58,317 bases of DNA from a virus, in the IMG/VR virus record IMGVR_UViG_3300031774_000014, positions 1 through 58,317 of that record; one strand, 5' to 3'. Both the position numbers and the translations under genes were made by a program. The notes under the pieces were generated by a model. That model saw only the letters and a list, made by a program, of their open reading frames with translations. It did no database searches and had not been told where the DNA came from. Positions 25,908 to 33,681 of the stretch are shown piece by piece (position 1 is the first letter of the stretch; the number at the start of each line of letters is the position of its first letter).

Positions 25908-27782
25908 TTAAATCATCATCGGGGCAAATGTCGCAGCGGTCGGGTCTGTTTTTGCCATAGTAAAGTCATAGTAAGTCTTAATCATCCAGTTACCTAATAC
26001 TAGTGCAGAATAAGAATCTTTTCTTGTTTTTCCTGGACCTGTTTGACGTCTCAAGTTACTGGGCAGTCCAAATGTTTGAGTTCCCTGCGTAGAGGAAGAC
26101 ACTTGTATTAATGCACATTGGTTTTTTGTATAATTAACCATGTCATACTGGTGATCCAGGAAATCTATAATCTTAGAGGCTCCAGCATTTTTTAAAACTT
26201 CTTTTTGGTTTGGCAGAAATGTTAAACCGTCAATAGGTACTTTGGCTTTTACTTGTTGATGATAACTTTCATCTAATGCCCGGCACCCAAATGATATCCT
26301 CTTATGGTCAAAATTAGCTTGCAATAATTCGTTTGCTCTTCGAATCCAGTCGGATGTAGCTTTTCTTAATACACATATTCTTTTGTCCTTTATATTGTAT
26401 TGATTCTTGGCCTGCAATAAAACATCTTGATATTTCTCTAGGTCATCAAAGTTGGCTGTAATCTCACCGATATTAATACCGCTTTTATTAAACTGCTCGC
26501 TAGCATTTGCGGCCTGCATAAACTGAACACCTCCACCATAGTCACCAACAATAGCTACTATATTAAAATTTGTTAATAAATAATGAAAATAATTAATATG
26601 ATCTTGCATTTTTAAACCAGGCATTGCATAACTATGAATTAATGTCCCTGTCTGGGTATTATCGTTTAATTTAAACACATGTATAGCAAAGTCATCAGAG
26701 CTTTCTGATTCTGCCCAACTAGGGTCAAAAGCTAGCAAATATTTAGAGTCCCTATCTCCAGATATTTCTAGGTGAGGCCCCTCTCCATCCTTGACGGTAC
26801 ATTCCGCCATGGTAGATGTCTTAAAGTACCCAGAACTATCATCGGTAAATACAGCATTAAATTCCCTATCGAATTGAGATTGACTCATGGTCTGTTTTGA
26901 TTGATTAATCAAGTTTTGATCATAAAGAGCTTTTGGGGCTACATCATAGCTAAAATGCATAATAACTCTCTTAGAAGTATCTAAGCTATTGTCAGGCATG
27001 CCATTTAATATCAAATCTTCAAAAGTTTCATATACTTTATATAAGTATTCGAATTTATAACTAGCAGAAGATAAAGCTATTAATTTATTGTTTGGCCATT
27101 GATATCTGTCTGCTTCTTTCATTTTTCCTTGAGCTATAAGGTCGTCTTCAAGCTTCCTAACCTTTTCACGTTCGGTAGGGTTTTGAACAACACTTAAGAA
27201 CGGCAAGATAACTTCGTTGTATATATGCTCAGGCATTAAAAGAAACTCGTCAATAATAATCCTATGAAACCTAAAACCTCGAAGCTTTGACCCGTCGCCT
27301 AATGGTAATGCGATAATCCTGGACTCTCCAATTTCTAGTGTCCATTGGTCATTCTTTTTAGATTTTTTTGTTATGCATTGTGCTAAAAACTGGGCCTCTG
27401 GTTTATTGGCAATGTCTTCGATTTTTTCAAATATCATTTTTGACTGCCTGAAAGTAGCTGCCATAATACCTATTTGGACCCCTTGATTAAATATAGCATC
27501 GAGAAATGCATATATAGCGGTGCTGAAAGACTTAGACATGCCCCGGCTCCATATACCCAGGAAATAATCTGTTTCAAGCATTGATTTAATTGCAAGGTGC
27601 TGAAATGGGAATAAGTCCACCCCAGCAATAAGGTTGGTAGTAAAGGTTATATTTTCTCGCAAGAAATTATGTAAATGATACTTGGCATCTTTCTCTTCAA
27701 GATGCCCTGTTATTTTAAGTAGCTCCTCATTTATATTCGGAGTATTTTTCTTAATTAAGAATTTACCTTCTTCCCAGGACAT
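25908..27782 (-). CDS. terL: Terminase large subunit
   Basis: A 624-residue DNA-packaging motor. The ATPase half has an atypical Walker A, SRGMSKS at 79-85, and a Walker B, RIIIDEF, with D178/E179. The nuclease half has acidic residues in LLAFDPSWAE (D353) and IVGDYGGGVQ (D413), as in RNase-H-like headful nucleases. It cuts concatemeric DNA and pumps it through the portal. It starts inside the last 20 bp of the upstream ERCC4-type nuclease gene, indicating coupled expression. Confidence 0.95.
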   Translation of the reverse strand: MSWEEGKFLIKKNTPNINEELLKITGHLEEKDAKYHLHNFLRENITFTTNLIAGVDLFPFQHLAIKSMLETDYFLGIWSRGMSKSFSTAIYAFLDAIFNQGVQIGIMAATFRQSKMIFEKIEDIANKPEAQFLAQCITKKSKKNDQWTLEIGESRIIALPLGDGSKLRGFRFHRIIIDEFLLMPEHIYNEVILPFLSVVQNPTEREKVRKLEDDLIAQGKMKEADRYQWPNNKLIALSSASYKFEYLYKVYETFEDLILNGMPDNSLDTSKRVIMHFSYDVAPKALYDQNLINQSKQTMSQSQFDREFNAVFTDDSSGYFKTSTMAECTVKDGEGPHLEISGDRDSKYLLAFDPSWAESESSDDFAIHVFKLNDNTQTGTLIHSYAMPGLKMQDHINYFHYLLTNFNIVAIVGDYGGGVQFMQAANASEQFNKSGINIGEITANFDDLEKYQDVLLQAKNQYNIKDKRICVLRKATSDWIRRANELLQANFDHKRISFGCRALDESYHQQVKAKVPIDGLTFLPNQKEVLKNAGASKIIDFLDHQYDMVNYTKNQCALIQVSSSTQGTQTFGLPSNLRRQTGPGKTRKDSYSALVLGNWMIKTYYDFTMAKTDPTAATFAPMMI

Positions 27783-28884
27783 GATTATCGATAAAGTATT
27801 GGAGGTCTGTTTCCCATAGTTTTTTTCCGTACACTAATAACTTAGGTATGATATTTTGAGATTCGATGCGGGCATCTGCGACATACTTTTCGTATGCCGG
27901 TTCGAATATTTTTTTTCTCATAACCCACATTTTTTTACTAATTTTACTGGCACGGTCTTCGTTCTTGACTTTTTTTAAATTAATTAATAAATCATTTAAT
28001 TCATTATATTCATTATAAAAGTCAGAGTCGAGCTGGTCAAATAAATTTTTACCATTTTTACCAGTAAATATAAATTGACAACGACCAGCATATTCGTGAG
28101 ACAATATTCTCATGTTATGCCAAATAAAAGACAAGTTAGACCTAGAACCAAATAATATATTATTTTTTATAATTGATTCTATAGAGCCTTCTACAACAAC
28201 AAATAAAAAAGCATCAAAGTGTTTGGCACGGTCAAGTTCTCGCTTGAATCGTTCGAAGCCCGTGGTTAATGTGCTCTTGAAGTCGCTTTCGTCCTTTCGA
28301 TCAACATAAGTATAGTTGTAATAAGGATCACCCACGGCATAATCACCGAAGTCTAACTTTAAGCTTGTACTTTTCTTAAACTCTAATGGTTTTCGCTCGC
28401 GAGTATCAATCATAATCTTCACATCATCCAGTTCTGGATTTGAAGCAAAAAAGTCTTTCATCAATCCTTTAGGGTATAAAGGAGGAACTCCAACCTCTTC
28501 ACAAGCTTTAGAATAGGATCCAAAATACTCTCTAAACATATCGATAGAAGGCATCTTATTGAGACATAATTCAAGATGCGGAGGGGCAGACTTCAGTTCT
28601 TTGCCCGTTACACGGGCTTTGAGCTGTTTCAGCATCAAACCCCGAACTTCTTCAATTTTAGTATTTTTAGCCCAACTTATAAAATTATTTATATTTTTAA
28701 AGTCTCTATTAAAGTAATCAGTAAAGTCTTTAAACTCTAATAGTTCTCCTGTATGCTTATCTCTCTTCTGATATACTTGTATATAGTATTCTGGTATTGT
28801 AAGCTTATGTATTCTGGACACATGGGAATGAAGGCCTTGCTTGTTTTTGCAGACCTTGCCGCATATCTTACAGGTTAGGGACAT
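27763..28884 (-). CDS. Zinc-finger + ERCC4-type nuclease
   Basis: A 373-residue protein if the ATG at 28884 is used. The frame stays open to a TTG at 28917, but that gives an unlikely leader. Residues 5-26 form a C2H2 zinc finger (C5, C8, H21, H26). Residues about 155-260 match the ERCC4/XPF nuclease core: IDTRER (D160, E163), FGDY (D181) and VDRKDESD, where the usual ERK is DRK (D195, K197). It overlaps the terminase gene by 20 bp. A nuclease so placed may take part in packaging initiation, end processing or replication intermediates; this is inferred. Confidence 0.75.
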   Translation of the reverse strand: MSLTCKICGKVCKNKQGLHSHVSRIHKLTIPEYYIQVYQKRDKHTGELLEFKDFTDYFNRDFKNINNFISWAKNTKIEEVRGLMLKQLKARVTGKELKSAPPHLELCLNKMPSIDMFREYFGSYSKACEEVGVPPLYPKGLMKDFFASNPELDDVKIMIDTRERKPLEFKKSTSLKLDFGDYAVGDPYYNYTYVDRKDESDFKSTLTTGFERFKRELDRAKHFDAFLFVVVEGSIESIIKNNILFGSRSNLSFIWHNMRILSHEYAGRCQFIFTGKNGKNLFDQLDSDFYNEYNELNDLLINLKKVKNEDRASKISKKMWVMRKKIFEPAYEKYVADARIESQNIIPKLLVYGKKLWETDLQYFIDNHVLGRR

Positions 28885-28934
28885 AGTTCGTTTACTGTGA
28901 GCCCGAATAATAAGCAAGGGCAGGGCCCCAGAAA

Positions 28935-29174
28935 TTAGACTGATTGCTGGGCGGTTTCCTGAACCTGAGCAGTTTCTTCTTGAGCTTTTTCTTGTGATTC
29001 GAGCTCAGAAAGAATCTTACCTTTAGTTTCGTCGTCTAATTCTTCAAATTTAGCTTCTGCCTCTTTAATGCAATAAAACTTTGCTGCATGTATAAGTCCA
29101 TTAAGGTTTAGTGACTGAAAAGTCGCATTAGCAAGAGATTGAATAATTTTTTGGTTTTGTTCTTCAGTGGTCAT
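28935..29174 (-). CDS. Small helical protein, unknown function
   Basis: A 79-residue acidic protein, helical, with a Glu/Gln-rich C-terminus (QEKAQEETAQVQETAQQSV). It overlaps the upstream gene by 4 bp (ATGA) and stands before the nuclease-terminase pair. No family is recognised. Confidence 0.6.
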   Translation of the reverse strand: MTTEEQNQKIIQSLANATFQSLNLNGLIHAAKFYCIKEAEAKFEELDDETKGKILSELESQEKAQEETAQVQETAQQSV

Positions 29175-29428
29175 AATTTAAAATTTACATTACCTGTGTC
29201 TAATGATTTATCTTCAGGTTCTTTAACTTTTTTATAGATTACTTGGTCTGTGTCTGCTTGTCCGCCGACATCCTTCTCTATTAAGTTATTAGGGTTAATG
29301 ATTTGCTTTAAGGCTTTTATTATAACAAAGTCTTTTTCGTTGACTGGAAGAAAGTCTTTTTCGTTTTGAAAAATCTCTTCAATTTGACTATATTCAAAAT
29401 CACCTATTAATAATTCAATTTTTTTCAT
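29171..29428 (-). CDS. Small protein, unknown function
   Basis: An 85-residue acidic protein (MKKIELLIGDFEYSQIEEIF). It overlaps both neighbours by 4 bp, so it is translated as part of the sigma-to-terminase operon. No family is recognised. Confidence 0.6.
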   Translation of the reverse strand: MKKIELLIGDFEYSQIEEIFQNEKDFLPVNEKDFVIIKALKQIINPNNLIEKDVGGQADTDQVIYKKVKEPEDKSLDTGNVNFKL

Positions 29429-30477
29429 ACTGCATCGTTTTTTGATATTCCTAATATTCTTGCTTTCCAGCTTTCCATATTATCAAGTCTAGTTACCTCT
29501 TCTTCAACTAATTTTTTCTGCATCTCTGCTATTTCAACCATTCTTCTTCTTTCAGATTCAGCTTGAAAGTTTTTAACTAGAGATATAATGGTTGCATTGT
29601 CTTGTCTGCGGTTCTTTAATCGCTCTGCACGGTCACCGTTGAGTTTTTTAATGAGAGACTCCATTCTCTTCTCGCATTTATCGTATTCGTCGGTTTTTGA
29701 TTTTAATACTTCAGCCAACCTAACAGTCATGTCTTGTTGGTCTTCAACTTCATTAAACATAGTATTTAACTTTTCGATATGATAGGTAATATTTTTTAAA
29801 TTAATATAATCAACACAAACATTAATATATAAATTAATCTCATCACTTGTTAAGTCTGGCTTATCCCATGTAGCCCTTATAAACTCTGCTTCAAACAATT
29901 CTCTATCCTTCATGCTTGTATAGTTGCTTATTACTTGAATAAGGCGGGGGGCAGAGAGGCTCCTAAGTAAAGCATTAATGCAATCCTCTTCCTCGTGAGT
30001 TAACCTGTCTTCTTGGAGCTCTATCATTGTATACATGTTTATTTTCTTGAGGCATGTAATATTTAATTTGGGGGGGCTGTACACCCTATTAACCGCACTC
30101 TCACTGTCATGAACATAAGAGGGTTCATAATGCCGCAGGAATTCAAGGACAGTTAAATGCTCCTTGCATAACCTTCTGACATTAGAATCAGGAAAGAGTA
30201 TTTCAGCAATTTGATAAGCACTTAGCCCATTTTGAGCCTGAGCTTTTATAAATTCCCTTTGGTGGTCATTTAACTGGATGTCTGGCACTTTGTCTTTTTT
30301 TGTAGTTCGGTACTCCAAGTTTTCTTCGGCCAAAAACTCCCTTACAGATCTACCCTCTCGACTTCTTCCGTCAATATCAGGGTTATCAAATAACTTGCGG
30401 GTCAACTCTAATAAGTCTGGAGTCTCCTTAAAGTTATCCCTAATGAATTGTTTTTGCTCGTCAGTTAAGTTCATCAT
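29425..30477 (-). CDS. Helical protein with repeated HTH-like N-terminus; candidate small terminase or regulator
   Basis: A 350-residue protein. Two N-terminal segments look like copies of one helical unit: LTDEQKQFIRDNFKETPDLL...VREFLAEENL and LNDHQREFIKAQAQNGLSAY...VLEFLRHYEP. The second half is a long coiled coil. It lies between the phage sigma factor and the packaging genes. A DNA-binding unit plus coiled coil would fit a terminase small subunit or a sigma partner, but neither is proven by motif. Its start overlaps the sigma gene end by 17 bp. Confidence 0.5.
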   Translation of the reverse strand: MMNLTDEQKQFIRDNFKETPDLLELTRKLFDNPDIDGRSREGRSVREFLAEENLEYRTTKKDKVPDIQLNDHQREFIKAQAQNGLSAYQIAEILFPDSNVRRLCKEHLTVLEFLRHYEPSYVHDSESAVNRVYSPPKLNITCLKKINMYTMIELQEDRLTHEEEDCINALLRSLSAPRLIQVISNYTSMKDRELFEAEFIRATWDKPDLTSDEINLYINVCVDYINLKNITYHIEKLNTMFNEVEDQQDMTVRLAEVLKSKTDEYDKCEKRMESLIKKLNGDRAERLKNRRQDNATIISLVKNFQAESERRRMVEIAEMQKKLVEEEVTRLDNMESWKARILGISKNDAV

Positions 30478-31231
30478 CGCCTAAAAATGCTATTCCTTTC
30501 TTGTTTAAAATTGCAGCGGCCTTATCCTTTAAAGTCTTTTTTAAGTTTTTGATCTGTTTGTATCCGGCTTTTCTCCCTGTCTCTGTACTCTTGAAACCCA
30601 TCTCGTGGGCAACTTCTTCGTCTGTCATGTTTTTAATAAATAATAATTCAAAAGCTTGAAACTGTCTAGGATTTAATTGTTTCTTTAATTCTTTTATTAA
30701 TTTTGCTGATGCCACGTCTATGTCTGTCCCAAGTACATTATCTGAACGTGCATCTATTTGATTTATGTGATTTTCTAAAGATAATGTTATTTTGATATTA
30801 TATGCATTCTTCTTGCTCTTAGTCCACTTTTTGTATAGCGGGCATGTGCAGTCTTGCTCTCCAGAGGCTGTAAAACTGCAAAGATTATACTCTGAATCTG
30901 AATTAAATGGGCAATTTAAGCATGGCCTCGCATAATTACTATAATGATTCCTTAGGATATTTTTCATCTGATTGGCGATGATTTTGTTTATCCATGGCTT
31001 GATGGGGCGAGACTGATCCCACTGACTCCATTTATTAAATATATGAGCTCGAATAATCTGGCAAACATCGTCGAAGTCAACCCAGGCAACTGATGTTAAA
31101 AACCAATTCTTCCTTCTTTTGGACAGCTCTTGATCTATTAAGTCTGAGTGATCTTCGTATGTTTGGGTTTCTGGATTGGACGAGGTATCTTTCTTTGAAT
31201 TATTTTCCGGGTTTCTGCTCTGGTTCGACAT
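30461..31231 (-). CDS. Phage sigma-70-family factor with cysteine-rich insert
   Basis: A 256-residue protein from the ATG at 31231, chosen because GGAG sits 9 bp upstream; an in-frame ATG at 31276 lacks any ribosome site. Residues about 50-100 resemble region 2 (WDQSRPIKPWINKIIANQMK). Residues about 185-235 resemble region 4, with a helix-turn-helix (LNPRQFQAFELLFIKNMTDE, EVAHEMGFKS). Between them C104, C107, C118, C128 and C130 suggest a metal-binding knuckle. It probably directs host RNA polymerase to late promoters. It follows a zinc-ribbon gene that overlaps its 5' end. Confidence 0.75.
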   Translation of the reverse strand: MSNQSRNPENNSKKDTSSNPETQTYEDHSDLIDQELSKRRKNWFLTSVAWVDFDDVCQIIRAHIFNKWSQWDQSRPIKPWINKIIANQMKNILRNHYSNYARPCLNCPFNSDSEYNLCSFTASGEQDCTCPLYKKWTKSKKNAYNIKITLSLENHINQIDARSDNVLGTDIDVASAKLIKELKKQLNPRQFQAFELLFIKNMTDEEVAHEMGFKSTETGRKAGYKQIKNLKKTLKDKAAAILNKKGIAFLGDDELN

Positions 31232-31514
31232 TGACAATATCTCCGAATTTGTAAGTTTTGTTGCCTGATCCTTCATGAGCTAAATCATAACTCAATCTCC
31301 CAATGCTTGGAACATAGTCAATGTCTGTTTCATCATCTTTCAACGGCACTGAAGCTTTGGATTGCGATGTCTTTTTATTCAGGTTCACTTTTGTCTTTGT
31401 GCTCGACTGAGTTGACACTCCTCCAATAGGTGAGCCGCATGAAGAACAAAATTTAGGTTTAGCCCCAGAGTATGAGACCTTACCTCCACATTCAGTACAA
31501 TATATATGTTGCAT
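31200..31514 (-). CDS. Zinc-ribbon protein
   Basis: A 104-residue protein from the ATG at 31514 (the frame extends to a TTG, judged unlikely). It starts MQHIYCTECGGKV and then has CSSCGSP, giving two CxxC pairs of a classic zinc ribbon. The rest is Ser/Thr/Lys-rich and probably unstructured. It overlaps the sigma gene, which suggests that the two act in one process such as late transcription. That link is inference. Confidence 0.65.
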   Translation of the reverse strand: MQHIYCTECGGKVSYSGAKPKFCSSCGSPIGGVSTQSSTKTKVNLNKKTSQSKASVPLKDDETDIDYVPSIGRLSYDLAHEGSGNKTYKFGDIVNVEPEQKPGK

Positions 31515-31554
31515 ATTATTATATAATAATTGACTGCAAAAAAAAATCAATTAT

Positions 31555-32196
31555 TTATATTAAGTATCCACCTATTGCTCTTGCTTGTGCTTTTATAAAT
31601 TTAAGTAAATAAAGTTCGAAGTCTTCTTCTCCAAATTTTTCCCGAATCTTCACTAGGTCAACATTCCCCTTGACATAGTCTACTCCAAGAATACCTATAA
31701 TGTTGCCATTAAGAGTCTTGATTGGTACATTGAAAATTGACTTAACCCCCTTGGAATGCAGAAGAGATGAAAATGCATGGTCATCTAGACTGTCGGAGTC
31801 AAAACTAAAAAACTTTCCGTCATCAATTAAATGGCTTATATAAGAGTGGTAGTTTGATACTTTATATTCTTGCATCTCGATACATTCTCTACTAGTTCCT
31901 TCTGTGACAATCTCATGAGTACAGCTAAATTTCTGCTGATGCCTGCCTGATAAGTAACTGTTTCCATTGTGGAACTCAATCACATATGCTCTGTCTCCAC
32001 CTAACTCGGTTAAAATGAACTCTAATGCTTTGTATACGTTCCTGCTTTGAAGAGTGTCTTTAATGACCGGGTCCTTGCAGTCAGAATCACAGGAGGCTTG
32101 ATTCCTGTTTTTAAATATTCTATGTCCGAATATTACACTGCTTAATGTAGCCAGTGCAGTAATCACGGATGCTATTATTGTGGACCAATCTATCAT
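31555..32196 (-). CDS. Membrane-anchored GAF-like protein
   Basis: A 213-residue protein. Residues about 6-24 form one hydrophobic segment (IIASVITALATLSSVIFG) followed by basic residues, so the bulk should lie in the cytoplasm. Residues about 50-210 resemble a GAF domain (AYVIEFHNGNSYLSGRHQQK, SIFNVPIKTLNGNIIGILGV). GAF domains bind small molecules or act as partner modules. The role in a phage is unknown; a holin-like, signalling or superinfection role is possible. A GTGTA late motif precedes it. Confidence 0.6.
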   Translation of the reverse strand: MIDWSTIIASVITALATLSSVIFGHRIFKNRNQASCDSDCKDPVIKDTLQSRNVYKALEFILTELGGDRAYVIEFHNGNSYLSGRHQQKFSCTHEIVTEGTSRECIEMQEYKVSNYHSYISHLIDDGKFFSFDSDSLDDHAFSSLLHSKGVKSIFNVPIKTLNGNIIGILGVDYVKGNVDLVKIREKFGEEDFELYLLKFIKAQARAIGGYLI

Positions 32197-32208
32197 TTAA
32201 AAAAATAG

Positions 32209-32213
32209 TACAC
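32209..32213 (-). promoter_or_regulatory. Late-type GTGTA motif before GAF gene
   Basis: AGTGTACTATTTTTTTAA precedes the ATG at 32196. Confidence 0.4.
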
Positions 32214-32217
32214 TAAT

Positions 32218-32937
32218 TTATTTGTTTTTTAATTTTTTGACTATATATTTAAGTATTTCACTCCTAAAAATATCTGACTCGTTAAATTTAAAGCAATAAA
32301 TCCCCCTGTCTCTGCTTTCATCGTCGTCAAACACTTTAATCATGTCATTAAAACCGCTCTTTCCGTTGATGTCGCTCTGCATTGTGTCGCCACATACAAA
32401 GAGTTTCGTGCCTTCACCAATTCTGGTGATTAACGTAACAAGCTCTCTGAATGTAAAGTTTTGTGATTCATCAGCTATAACGATTTTGTTTAACCAGCTT
32501 GCTCCTCGTAAGAAATTGATTGGCATCGCTTGAACTCTACCGCTTTTAATGAGCTCTTGCTTGATAGTCGTTGTTTTTGGCAACATCTCGTCGAGCTTAT
32601 CTTCTAGTGGAGCCATGTATGGATTAAACTTATCCTCTATGGTGCCAGGAAGGGCTCCAAGGCCTTTTTCCGCACTCTCTATAGCTGTCCTCACATAAAG
32701 CAGATCAAGTTCGCCATCCTGCCTTAGTTGCCTAAGGGCAGCGAAAACCGCCATGTATGTTTTAGTGGATCCGGCTGGTCCAGAAACAAAAATTATTTTG
32801 CATTCTGGATCTAATGCTATATCTACAAATTTTTTTTGTTTTTCACTCAGTTTCAATCCTTTAATTCGGATCTTAGGCTGAAAGGCGTTATCGTTAATGA
32901 TTTCAATCTCTTCTTGATTAATTTTTTTTCTTCCCAT
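32218..32937 (-). CDS. phoH: PhoH-like ATPase
   Basis: A 239-residue P-loop protein with Walker A GPAGSTKT at 53-60 and Walker B KIVIADESQN (D156, E157), followed by TKLFVCGDTMQSD, the PhoH family signature. PhoH-like proteins are very common in aquatic phages; proposed roles are in phosphate stress and RNA metabolism, with no settled function. It is read divergently from the plus-strand fibre block. Confidence 0.88.
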   Translation of the reverse strand: MGRKKINQEEIEIINDNAFQPKIRIKGLKLSEKQKKFVDIALDPECKIIFVSGPAGSTKTYMAVFAALRQLRQDGELDLLYVRTAIESAEKGLGALPGTIEDKFNPYMAPLEDKLDEMLPKTTTIKQELIKSGRVQAMPINFLRGASWLNKIVIADESQNFTFRELVTLITRIGEGTKLFVCGDTMQSDINGKSGFNDMIKVFDDDESRDRGIYCFKFNESDIFRSEILKYIVKKLKNK

Positions 32938-32963
32938 ATGTTTTTGTTAGGATTGTATATAAT

Positions 32964-32968
32964 TACAC
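32964..32968 (-). promoter_or_regulatory. Late-type GTGTA motif before phoH
   Basis: TGTGTAATTATATACAA, minus strand, lies 26 bp before the phoH ATG and 8 bp from the opposing GTGTA motif. Confidence 0.4.
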
Positions 32969-32976
32969 AAAGTTTA

Positions 32977-32981
32977 GTGTA
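32977..32981 (+). promoter_or_regulatory. Late-type GTGTA motif, divergent plus-strand copy
   Basis: AGTGTATAATATATAT precedes the ATG at 32997. It is back-to-back with the phoH motif and contains a canonical TATAAT. Confidence 0.5.
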
Positions 32982-32996
32982 TAATATATATATTAT

Positions 32997-33194
32997 ATGG
33001 GAAATTTATCAAAATACGACGTACTTAATTTATTGTCAAAGAAAATGCCTTTTTTTGCGGCCACACAATGGCTAAAAAATCCACATCCAGAATTTGACGG
33101 AAAGGCTCCGTCTGACTTGATGAAAGAAGGGGAGATCGAAGCTGTTTATGCTCAATTAGAAGCCGACCTCAACGCTAAAAAGAAAAATGGGTAG
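32997..33194 (+). CDS. Small DUF2384-like (MbcA/ParS/Xre antitoxin-type) protein
   Basis: A 65-residue protein. WLKNPHPEFDGKAPSDLMKE followed by GEIEAVYAQLEA matches the toxin-binding C-terminal domain of MbcA/ParS/Xre antitoxins, with the usual P-x-x-x-x-x-G-x-x-P-x-x-L order. There is no cognate RES-type toxin next to it. A role in countering host toxins or in binding a virion protein is possible but not shown. It overlaps the next gene by 8 bp. Confidence 0.6.
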   Translation: MGNLSKYDVLNLLSKKMPFFAATQWLKNPHPEFDGKAPSDLMKEGEIEAVYAQLEADLNAKKKNG

Positions 33195-33669
33195 AGAATT
33201 CGCCAGATTTTCGGTAAAACTGAGCGAGACCTTCGATTTAGGTGAAGGCCTTGATACTGAGTCCCCGGGGGTAACTTCTGCTAATTTTTATGGCCCAGGT
33301 GGCTCCCACACTGATGTCACTAATTCCCTTGAAAGCTTGAATGCGCTTGCATCTAATAATACTAAGTATACTATTATTGATATTAAAGACGAAACTCAAG
33401 AGCCTCAAGTTGCTGCAAGAGTCATAGCTCAAGGATTAGCATCAGGAAACACTTCAGGAAATTGGACTTTGATCAGCGGCATAGGTTGCACTATTGAGGG
33501 TTTTGGTCAAGGGGGTTTCAAAATTACCCCTACTGAGTCAATGGGTCGCTCAATTATAACTTTTGGAGCCGGAGATGGCGTCGTACTATCGGTTGGAAAA
33601 AGCAGTGAGTCCTTTACGGTCAATACTCGTAATGGAAATAAAGCTGTCTTCTTTGTGATAACAAAATAA
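33187..33669 (+). CDS. Beta-rich protein, probable virion appendage
   Basis: A 160-residue protein rich in Gly, Ser and Thr with alternating beta patterns (FGQGGFKITPTESMGRSIIT). It lies between the DUF2384-like gene and a fibre-type gene. No family is recognised; a capsid or fibre appendage is the best guess. Confidence 0.5.
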   Translation: MGREFARFSVKLSETFDLGEGLDTESPGVTSANFYGPGGSHTDVTNSLESLNALASNNTKYTIIDIKDETQEPQVAARVIAQGLASGNTSGNWTLISGIGCTIEGFGQGGFKITPTESMGRSIITFGAGDGVVLSVGKSSESFTVNTRNGNKAVFFVITK

Positions 33670-33681
33670 TACTCATTTGAA

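Noticed and set aside
29971-30120. Terminase small subunit firmly assigned to the 350-residue gene
   Set aside because: The helix repeats and position fit, but no diagnostic motif is visible, so only a tentative call is given.
31232-31276. Longer sigma-factor start at 31276
   Set aside because: No ribosome site and a longer overlap with the zinc-ribbon gene; the ATG at 31231 has GGAG at a good distance.
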